DNA from: Gammaproteobacteria bacterium
GTDB lineage: Bacteria > Pseudomonadota > Gammaproteobacteria > Pseudomonadales > Cellvibrionaceae
DNA length: 29,939 nucleotides
Assembly (NCBI GenBank): GCA_021151625.1
Contig: JAGKWY010000088.1
Location: 1-29,939, forward strand
Reading direction: 5' to 3'
The position numbers and the translations under genes were made by a program. Shown here piece after piece: positions 23,725-29,939 of the stretch (the stretch's first letter is position 1; each line of letters begins with the position of its first letter). Below the pieces are notes generated by a model, which saw only the letters and a program-made list of their open reading frames with translations, was not told where the DNA came from and made no database searches.

Positions 23725-23738
23725 TGTGTAGAAGTGGA

Positions 23739-24938
23739 TTATTCGGTGATACGAATCGTGTCCAGATAGATGTAACCGTAAGGGAAAGGTGTACCTGTTG
23801 CATACACGTGGATTGCCAGCTTGCGCACATCAGCGGCGTTAAACCCACCAGGAAAACTACTGCCCAGTTCCACACCAATCTGATGCCATTCACGATCAGG
23901 CATACCACTACTGATAAACGTCTCAGTGGATGCCTCTCGCCCTGCGCCATCAGTCGCAACTAACGCAAACTCGATGGGGCTGGAATAGCCCGAATCTGCT
24001 GACACCAGCTTGATCTGTAAACTGGCCTTTTTGTTCTTTATGTTAATGGCTTTACTCAGTGATGTTTCCAATGCCCAGTGGTCCAGACTGCTGGTCCACT
24101 CTGGAAATGCACCCAAACCCTGGGAAAGATGTTTATGAATTTCGCTGATTCCACCGGCATAATTTATAAATTTCCAGTTGTTAGCCGATGCCTCGGTATT
24201 GAAATGCTCAGCGAAAACCTCCCTGGGTGAAGAAATGCTGCCGGTTCCTTTGACCCATTTGATGTTATCCAATTGAAACACCACCCCGGTTTGGGGGGCA
24301 TCATCAATAGATGGACGAATCAGAATCGCTGTATTTACTGCTTTCAAATCCAATCCACTGCGTACCAGGTCAGCAATGTTTATCTCATAGGTTGCCCACT
24401 GGTTCTGGATAAGCGCAGGTATTTTCACCGAGTGAGACAGACAGGGCCAACCGCATTCAACAATCACCTCAAACAGCATATAGCCTTTGTTGCGATCATA
24501 GGCATCACCAAAATTTTGCACATTCAAATCAAAGACGAGCTTGCCAGTCGCATAGGCGCTGCGGTCGGCTGAATCCGAGCTTACAAATAATTGACTCACA
24601 TAGCCGGCCTTACTGCCATAGCTAACTTCCACCACCTTGCCATGCCCGGCCGAAGGAGAATCGACCAGTCTCCATTGCACATTACTGGCATTGCTTTCAG
24701 TGGTGTACCCTTGCCCCTGGCCGGTGCGTGCATCGTGCTCCCAGACATGGAATGAGCCCCAGCTCTTATTCAGGCATTCCTCAAAAATAACACCGTCACT
24801 GCCGCAACTATTCCCAATAGGATTGCCGCCGATAGCTGTGGAGGAAGAGCTGCTTCCTGATGAAGAACCACCATCTCCGCCGCCACCACAAGCGCCCAAT
24901 AACAAGCTAACCAGTAAAAGTCCCAAATAAGATTTCAT
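23739..24938 (-). CDS. Polyserine-linked lipoprotein with probable carbohydrate-binding-like beta-sandwich domains
   Basis: A 399-residue lipoprotein with lipobox LGAC at 14-17, followed by a Gly/Asp then polyserine linker (about 18-34) typical of surface polysaccharide-degrading proteins in Cellvibrio and Saccharophagus. A Cys-containing segment (C45, C55) leads to two regions with the strand pattern of jelly-roll domains. The first (about 60-230) ends in VVFQLDNIKWVKG and the second (about 240-399) ends in YGYIYLDTIRITE; each resembles the closing strand of galactose-binding or ExoP-like domains. No catalytic motif is evident. AGGAG sits 5 bases before the ATG. The gene stands apart from its neighbours. 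A role in binding plant polysaccharide at the cell surface is inferred, not shown. Confidence 0.75.
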   Translation of the reverse strand: MKSYLGLLLVSLLLGACGGGGDGGSSSGSSSSSTAIGGNPIGNSCGSDGVIFEECLNKSWGSFHVWEHDARTGQGQGYTTESNASNVQWRLVDSPSAGHGKVVEVSYGSKAGYVSQLFVSSDSADRSAYATGKLVFDLNVQNFGDAYDRNKGYMLFEVIVECGWPCLSHSVKIPALIQNQWATYEINIADLVRSGLDLKAVNTAILIRPSIDDAPQTGVVFQLDNIKWVKGTGSISSPREVFAEHFNTEASANNWKFINYAGGISEIHKHLSQGLGAFPEWTSSLDHWALETSLSKAINIKNKKASLQIKLVSADSGYSSPIEFALVATDGAGREASTETFISSGMPDREWHQIGVELGSSFPGGFNAADVRKLAIHVYATGTPFPYGYIYLDTIRITE

Positions 24939-25069
24939 AACTACTCCTTGAGAGAGAACGCGAGAATAAATAAGCGTGAGAAAGGAAAACGAGAGAGGAG
25001 AAAAACGTCGCCATTGTACGTAAAATTACGCGCCAAGCTGCCGAAAAAAGCGTGACCGTGTAGGCAAAT

Positions 25070-26053
25070 TTATTGCGGCGCAGCCAAACCCTGACTGTAG
25101 AGCACCTTGCCTTCGGTGGTGATAACCACCGCATCGAAACCGGGCAACTTGTTGATCAGCGCCAGGCCTTTCTCCGCCCCCAGGATAAATACCGTGGTAG
25201 AGAGCGCATCCGTATCTATACCCACCGGCCCGATAATGGTCACACTATTGACGCCACTAACCGGCGATTTACCCGTGCGCGGGTTGATAATGTGATGTAC
25301 GCGTTCGCCCTTGTCATCGATAAAGTATCGCTCGTAATCACCCGAAGTGGAAACCGCCACATTCTCCAACGGCAGGGTGATAGCCACCTTGTCTGCGCGC
25401 GGGTTTTTAATCCCCACCAGCCAGGGTCGGCCCAACTTATCCCCCATTACCCGGCTATCGCCTCCCGCAGTAACACTGGCATGGCTAACACCAAATTTTT
25501 TCAATATCGCTATCGCCTGATCTACCGCGTAACCTTTGGCAATGCCGCCCAAATCGATATACACCTTGGGGTGTTCAAACCAGAGAGTGTTATTTTTTTT
25601 ATCCAAATGTATAAATTGGTAATTAATAGCTGGCAATAATTCTTCGCGCTGCTGTTCACTCGGTTTCAATTTTTTGCGGTAGTCGTAGTAGCGCGCAAGT
25701 GACGCAAAGGTGATATCAAATACGCCTTCGCTTAAACGACTGTAATAAAGGGATTTATCAATAATGCTGGCAAGTTCTGCGGAAATATTTAGCGGTTTTT
25801 GGGCGCTGGCTTTGGGCGCAAGCTGATTAACTTTATAGAGCTCACTGGTTTCAATATAGGGACTGAAAGTGGCATCGATACGGCGCATTTCAGCCATTAC
25901 CGCTGCTACAGCTTGTTCAGCTTTCGCATCATCATCCAAATAGAGCGCAACGCTGACTTTGGTACCCATAATGTCCTGGGTATCACCGTGCCATTTCGCC
26001 TGGGCAAACCCAGTGATAACACACAGCAACAGCGCGAAAGAAATTCGCCACAT
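25070..26053 (-). CDS. apbE: ApbE-family FAD:protein FMN transferase
   Basis: Attaches FMN covalently to a Ser/Thr of target proteins outside the cytoplasm. A signal peptide (1 to about 19) exports it. Family motifs are complete: IDLGGIAKGYAVD (166-178), AGGD (196-199), HHIINPRTG (253-261) and the metal-binding DALSTT (282-287). Length is 327, normal for the family. The ATG follows the gspN stop codon by only three bases, so it is almost certainly transcribed and perhaps translated with the type II secretion operon, an unusual partner. No FMN-binding-domain target, Nqr or Rnf gene is present in the window. The function is confident; the target is unknown. Confidence 0.93.
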   Translation of the reverse strand: MWRISFALLLCVITGFAQAKWHGDTQDIMGTKVSVALYLDDDAKAEQAVAAVMAEMRRIDATFSPYIETSELYKVNQLAPKASAQKPLNISAELASIIDKSLYYSRLSEGVFDITFASLARYYDYRKKLKPSEQQREELLPAINYQFIHLDKKNNTLWFEHPKVYIDLGGIAKGYAVDQAIAILKKFGVSHASVTAGGDSRVMGDKLGRPWLVGIKNPRADKVAITLPLENVAVSTSGDYERYFIDDKGERVHHIINPRTGKSPVSGVNSVTIIGPVGIDTDALSTTVFILGAEKGLALINKLPGFDAVVITTEGKVLYSQGLAAPQ

Positions 26054-26056
26054 GAC

Positions 26057-26845
26057 TTACAAATTCAAATCGACGCGGTAATGGTGTTTATTTTCTGGAT
26101 CAACACGTTCCAACTGCGCAAACATAGCGAGCACATCCTGCGCATTGGCTGATTCAAAAAATGTCTGGGGCGCCGCTAACTCACCCGTCACTCGACCACC
26201 GGCTGGCGCGGCCAACTCAATTTGCAGATTCACTTCCAGCGGTCCGGACAACTGGAATAATTTGGCGCTGACGCCATTGTTGCCGTTATCAGTTAACTCG
26301 GCGGCGTAGCTACCTATATCCAACCAATTAGTGCCAGTATTTACGCGCGCGCTATTCCAGGTGAAATTGCCTTTGAGTTTTAGCAATACATTACCGCGCA
26401 ATTGCAACGATTCTATATGCGATGAAAACTGCCCTTGAATCGGCACAGGAATTTTACTTTGCAATAGGGATGAAGGGACTGAGACATCGGCGTTATGCAC
26501 TTCTATTTCGCCATTCGACCCCGCACAAACTTCACCGGCAAATTCCTGCGCGGGTAATTTTGTGGTCACCTGTGCGCAGCGCGAAATCAATGACAATGGA
26601 TTTAGTTTCCAGCTCAGTTGCCCGAGGGAATGTTCCTGGCCGCTCATCTGCAAACTGGCCAGGCTCGCTTTGCCATTCCACACACTGCCGGTGACACCGC
26701 TCATCGCCAAACCGGTACCGCGTGTTAATACCCAAGCGCCCCAAATGGCGGGAATATTACTCAACACAAACACCAGGAACAGCACTACGCCCAAACTGAT
26801 CCAGAGTTTTTTCTTGGCTTTGAGTAAATCGGGAATGCTGCTCAT
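26057..26845 (-). CDS. gspN: Type II secretion system protein N
   Basis: A 262-residue bitopic inner-membrane protein with a cytoplasmic N-terminus, one helix (about 14-34) and a periplasmic domain with repeated beta strands. It is the accessory GspN subunit, present in many but not all type II systems. Features include WGAWVLTRGTGLAMSGVTGSVWNGKAS and LSWKLNPLSL after the helix, and two cysteines (near 91 and 107) that may pair. It follows gspM by about 70 bp, with no terminator seen, and is immediately followed by apbE. The family call rests on position, topology and the typical GSVWNGKA segment. Confidence 0.87.
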   Translation of the reverse strand: MSSIPDLLKAKKKLWISLGVVLFLVFVLSNIPAIWGAWVLTRGTGLAMSGVTGSVWNGKASLASLQMSGQEHSLGQLSWKLNPLSLISRCAQVTTKLPAQEFAGEVCAGSNGEIEVHNADVSVPSSLLQSKIPVPIQGQFSSHIESLQLRGNVLLKLKGNFTWNSARVNTGTNWLDIGSYAAELTDNGNNGVSAKLFQLSGPLEVNLQIELAAPAGGRVTGELAAPQTFFESANAQDVLAMFAQLERVDPENKHHYRVDLNL

Positions 26846-26917
26846 AGAATTTTCTTTTTAATTTCCGTTAACAAAATCGAGACAATCTGAATTCAAATAA
26901 CCAGTTTATTTTCTTTA

Positions 26918-27397
26918 CTACTGCGCTTTTTGCAGGCGCAAATTAGCGGTAACCTGCCCTGGATCATTGGTGGATGCCAGAGATAAATCTGTTACATCAA
27001 TACCCTGTTTGTATTCCATTTCATACAGCCATTGCATCAAAGGTTGATAGGCAGCCTTATCCAGACGCACACGCACTTCACCGTTGGCACCGTTTTGTAA
27101 ACTACTCATTTGCAAACCGTTATTGCGCAAGCTGGAATCAATCAAGCCGTTAATATTTTCATTGGCACTGGCATTGCCCTGTGCACGCAACTGCTGGATT
27201 TGCGCCGCGATAATTTGCACGCGCCCCAGGGTTTGGGTGGAACTGATGTTAGCCTGATACAGCTGATCGCGCTTTTTCTGGATGGGGGTAAGCAACAGCA
27301 ACCACACCAGATAAAGCACCAACACTACCGCGCAAGCGAGAATCATGGTCTGTTCGCGGCGATTGTATTTATTGAGCAAATTTAAAATCTGATTCAT
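26918..27397 (-). CDS. gspM: Type II secretion system protein M
   Basis: A 159-residue bitopic inner-membrane protein of the secretion platform that partners GspL and GspE. It has a short cytoplasmic segment ending in NRREQTM, a helix at about 18-37 (ILACAVVLVLYLVWLLLL), then a coiled-coil and a ferredoxin-like periplasmic domain ending in TANLRLQKAQ. The ATG at 27397 with GAGG 8 bases upstream is preferred to the TTG one codon earlier. It follows gspL by about 35 bases in the expected order. Confidence 0.9.
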   Translation of the reverse strand: MNQILNLLNKYNRREQTMILACAVVLVLYLVWLLLLTPIQKKRDQLYQANISSTQTLGRVQIIAAQIQQLRAQGNASANENINGLIDSSLRNNGLQMSSLQNGANGEVRVRLDKAAYQPLMQWLYEMEYKQGIDVTDLSLASTNDPGQVTANLRLQKAQ

Positions 27398-27431
27398 CAA
27401 ATTTTCCTCAATGAGTGGATCGACTCATCGA

Positions 27432-28706
27432 TTACTGGGGATTTTTAGTAATTTTCAAACGCGCCGTTTGCACATTGCCCTGTGCATTGGCGCTGAGTAC
27501 TTCGGCATTAAAACCCTTATCGCGAATACTTTTCGCGAGCGCATCAAAGGTAGCGAAGCTATCGGCCTGCACGTTAATATTTAACTCGCCAATTTCGCCC
27601 ACGTAGGCAATGCCTTTAATACTCACATTAGGCACCGCTGAAATTTGCGGCAATACCACGGCCAACAATTCCATCACACGACCGGATTGGCTGGTCGGCT
27701 GCAGTTGTTTCAGCACTGTGTTAAGTTGTTTTTCCGGATCAACCATGCGCCCTTGCGGAATCACACCGCGCGCCGAGGCTTCAATTTGCTGACGAATTTT
27801 TAAATTTTCGCCACTCAGTTTTTGAATTTCAAAAACCATAGTGCCGAGATAAACCAGCGCACACACACCCGCAAAAATCGCCACTGATTTCCACAGTTTC
27901 CACCAACGCTCAATCGGTAAACGCTGCGAGAAATCGCCTTGGCACAAATCAATTGCACTATTGCCAAAGTCCAGACTCCAGGCATCAGCCTGCGTTTGGC
28001 TGCTAATCGATGCTTGCAGTTCGGCGGGAATTAATTCACCCAAGCGAGCGAGATCTGCATCATTTGCAGCGCGCAAATGCAATTGTGGCAGGCGATCCAC
28101 TCGCTCTTGCGAGGCCAGTAACAATGACAGCGCCATACGCGCATGACCATCAGCCACGCTAAAACCCAAAGTCGGTGCATAGCGCAAATAAAATTGGCCG
28201 TCGTAAAGGCCAAGCGACCAGTGATTGTAAGCATCACTTGCGGCCTCCGTTGCCAAAGGCAATACCTGGGGAGCAGACCAACAGCGCGTAACTTCAATCC
28301 CCAGTGTAGAGAGTTCTGCAAATACCGCCTGCAGCCAGGTTTTGTCGGTATAGGCCACAACGACTCGACCATCAGAGGGATTGCCCAGCGCAAAGTGCAG
28401 CTCCTCTACATCGCCTACCACCGACTCTTCAAGTTGGAAAGGTAAGAGATTGCGCAGATGCTTTTTTTCTTTTTCACTGTATTCCAGCTCGCGCGTACTG
28501 ACGCTGGCACCGGGTAATATCAACCAGGCCGATTGATTAGTACCCGTGCGCTCACCCAATGCAGCGCGCAGGGCTTCTCGGTCGCCACTGGCGGCGGTAT
28601 CGGATTGCGGCTGGCCATCGGCGCCCAACCAGCACCAACGAAACCAATCGGACAGGGTTTTGCCATCGGTGGAACTATCTACAGAGAGCAGCAATTGCAT
28701 GGACAT
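27432..28706 (-). CDS. gspL: Type II secretion system protein L
   Basis: A 424-residue platform protein that recruits the GspE ATPase. The cytoplasmic actin-like domain (1 to about 265) contains the family's LPFQLEESVVGDVEELHF segment (88-105). One transmembrane helix lies at about 272-292 (SVAIFAGVCALVYLGTMVFEI), followed by a periplasmic ferredoxin-like domain. An ATG at 28700 is an alternative start; 28706 has the better-placed upstream purines. It lies between gspK and gspM as expected. Confidence 0.93.
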   Translation of the reverse strand: MSMQLLLSVDSSTDGKTLSDWFRWCWLGADGQPQSDTAASGDREALRAALGERTGTNQSAWLILPGASVSTRELEYSEKEKKHLRNLLPFQLEESVVGDVEELHFALGNPSDGRVVVAYTDKTWLQAVFAELSTLGIEVTRCWSAPQVLPLATEAASDAYNHWSLGLYDGQFYLRYAPTLGFSVADGHARMALSLLLASQERVDRLPQLHLRAANDADLARLGELIPAELQASISSQTQADAWSLDFGNSAIDLCQGDFSQRLPIERWWKLWKSVAIFAGVCALVYLGTMVFEIQKLSGENLKIRQQIEASARGVIPQGRMVDPEKQLNTVLKQLQPTSQSGRVMELLAVVLPQISAVPNVSIKGIAYVGEIGELNINVQADSFATFDALAKSIRDKGFNAEVLSANAQGNVQTARLKITKNPQ

Positions 28707-28774
28707 AATTTGCTCTGATCACTTAATTAAATTGTCGTTATTTGTCGATCGTTAAATTCTTGTACGAATGCGGA

Positions 28775-29899
28775 TTACTCAACCAATTCGGTTTCGCCAT
28801 CCTCATCCTCTTCTTCATCGCTCCGGCGCACAGAGCTGGGCAATTCGTATACATCTTCGCGCTGGATCGCCTTGAGCGTTGGTCGCCCCTGAAAATCATC
28901 GCGCGTCATCAGGCTGCGCATACTGCGGCGTTGCTCGACCAATTGCACTGTGGCGTTGAGCCAGAAAAAAGTAGCTTTTACATTGAGTCCTTCAACATTT
29001 TTACCAGGAAAAGCCGTCTGGATTGCCGACTGCTCAGTAAACCCGGTTTCAGGGCGGGCGGTAAAAATCTGTTTGAGATCCGACTCGGGTGCAGGCGATA
29101 AGGAGTTACTGTCATTGATCGTTAACAACAAGTTATTGATCATTTTAGTCCCGCGCACCATCGGTTCCATCGTATTAATATTCATGCCCACTGCAGGTTG
29201 TGGCAGCACCGTGATAAACGGCATCAAACGCAATACCAACTGCGGATTCTCATGAAAACCGCGGATTAAACGCAATTCATCTACTGACTTGAAAGGCGCG
29301 TTTGCTGGCTGATAAGGCTCAGGCATACTCTGGTAAAAATTCGACTCGGCACCACCCTGGCCGGATTCGTTTTCATCGGCATCAATCCAGTCCACCACCG
29401 CTTCCAGTAAATATTCCGCCTGATCCTGCCCTAAGGGTATATCAGGGAAGGTTTGCAACAAGCGAATAAAGCGGCGCTGCTGCTCCGAGGTGTAGCGCTC
29501 CGGGCTGCCCATGGGCTTATCGCCCACCAATGGTGATGCCAGATCATTCAGGTTGAGCTGGGTGGTTGCATCTACCAACTGCGCAACACCCGATACACCT
29601 TCATCCTCAATTGGAAATTCGGTATCCCAACCTTCACCTAAAAAGTCAGTGGCTTGGTCGCGATCCACTTCGGCAAACATCAGCTTGGCAACTTCTTCCG
29701 TGCCTTCCAGAAACGCTCGCGCCTGGGCGCCATGCCAGCGCGCTTCCGCACGCGCCAGACCCAACTGGTATTGTGCGGCAAACTTGATACTCAATGCCGC
29801 CACCAACGCGACAATTAGGAGCACCAGCACCAGCACGGTACCGCGCTGCGCGCTATTGCGGCGGCTGGAATTGCTCTGGCAAGGCAAACAAGCGCGCAA
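28775..29899 (-). CDS. gspK: Type II secretion system minor pseudopilin K
   Basis: A 374-residue pseudopilin-tip protein with a basic leader, prepilin-peptidase site after G20 (SAQRG before TVLVLVLLIVALVAAL), a hydrophobic helix to about 43, then the globular domain typical of GspK, with LNLNDLASPLVG and VDWIDADENESGQGGAESNFYQ. As usual for GspK, the Glu at +5 is absent. The frame opens only after a stop at 29906-29908, and the sole sensible start is the TTG at 29899, supported by AGGA five bases upstream. It overlaps the end of gspJ by 47 bases. An acidic tail (SDEEEDEDGETE) makes it slightly longer than most. Confidence 0.93.
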   Translation of the reverse strand: MRACLPCQSNSSRRNSAQRGTVLVLVLLIVALVAALSIKFAAQYQLGLARAEARWHGAQARAFLEGTEEVAKLMFAEVDRDQATDFLGEGWDTEFPIEDEGVSGVAQLVDATTQLNLNDLASPLVGDKPMGSPERYTSEQQRRFIRLLQTFPDIPLGQDQAEYLLEAVVDWIDADENESGQGGAESNFYQSMPEPYQPANAPFKSVDELRLIRGFHENPQLVLRLMPFITVLPQPAVGMNINTMEPMVRGTKMINNLLLTINDSNSLSPAPESDLKQIFTARPETGFTEQSAIQTAFPGKNVEGLNVKATFFWLNATVQLVEQRRSMRSLMTRDDFQGRPTLKAIQREDVYELPSSVRRSDEEEDEDGETELVE

Positions 29900-29939
29900 T
29901 TGTTCCTACCCCTTTGAGTTGAATCGTAATTTCTATCGC
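29853..29939 (-). CDS. gspJ: Type II secretion minor pseudopilin J (C-terminal end only)
   Basis: The last 28 codons of a gene that continues beyond the right edge. The frame reads AIEITIQLKGVGTIARLFAL and ends at a TAG (29853-29855). This matches the usual C-terminus of GspJ, a beta strand followed by a short Arg-Leu-Phe segment, and gspJ normally precedes gspK. It overlaps gspK by 47 bases. Confidence 0.8.
   Translation of the reverse strand, partial: AIEITIQLKGVGTIARLFALPEQFQPPQ

Larger units (their letters stand above)
23379..23738. promoter_or_regulatory. Gene-free region upstream of the motor operon
   Basis: 360 bp with no credible gene. It should hold the minus-strand promoter of the nine-gene operon and the end of the upstream lipoprotein transcript. 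Visible structure: a perfect 8-bp inverted repeat ATCACACC / GGTGTGAT (23414-23421, 23434-23441) 36-63 bp before the first start codon, a repeated CCGGGATTT (23420-23428 and 23456-23464), and a large hairpin at 23689-23724. No convincing -35/-10 pair was found. Confidence 0.5.

Overview
The window looks like a chromosomal segment from a plant-polysaccharide-degrading gammaproteobacterium, most likely Cellvibrio or a close relative. This inference rests on the order GH27 alpha-galactosidase, GH5 mannosidase, AGE-family epimerase and GH130 phosphorylase, which as I recall matches the aga27A-man5A-epiA-unkA cluster described from Cellvibrio mixtus. A polyserine-linked lipoprotein and a type II secretion operon fit the same group. 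I could not search a database, so the genus is not proven. I found no tRNA, rRNA, CRISPR array, transposase or other mobile element.

Region 1 (1-3038, + strand) holds two signalling proteins: a membrane-anchored protein with an N-terminal receiver domain, and a membrane-bound GGDEF diguanylate cyclase. Region 2 (3082-13738) is a beta-mannan / galactomannan catabolic locus. It contains periplasmic or surface GH27 and GH5 enzymes, a mannobiose-type 2-epimerase, a GH130 mannosylglucose phosphorylase, a sodium:solute symporter, a divergent LacI-family regulator, a small DUF6498-like membrane protein and a second AGE-family enzyme, probably a mannose/fructose-type isomerase. The expected route is side-chain galactose removal, release or uptake of mannose and mannobiose, epimerisation to mannosyl-glucose, phosphorolysis to mannose-1-phosphate plus glucose, and isomerisation of free mannose. 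Four copies of an inverted repeat close to TGTAAYCGNTTACA lie in the control regions of the GH130-epimerase pair, the symporter/lacI gap and the second AGE gene. They suggest one LacI-type regulon. Clean intrinsic terminators split the locus into several transcripts.

Region 3 (14158-23378, - strand) is a tightly overlapped nine-gene operon for an envelope-spanning, proton-driven machine. In transcription order it encodes a secreted beta-rich protein, a periplasmic TPR/coiled-coil protein, two TPR lipoproteins, a small secreted protein of unknown function, ExbB/TolQ, two ExbD/TolR proteins and a TonB-like protein with an AgmX/PglI-type C-terminal domain. The set resembles the motor and trans-envelope core of the myxobacterial Agl-Glt/Nfs machines rather than an ordinary TonB system. 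One ExbD paralogue has Asn where the proton-carrying Asp is expected, while its neighbour keeps Asp. The ExbB is unusually short. This is the best candidate for a poorly described system in the window.

Region 4 (23739-29939, - strand) holds a polyserine lipoprotein with probable beta-sandwich domains, an ApbE flavin transferase placed directly behind gspN, and the distal part of a type II secretion operon (gspJ end, gspK, gspL, gspM, gspN). The secretion operon continues beyond the right edge.
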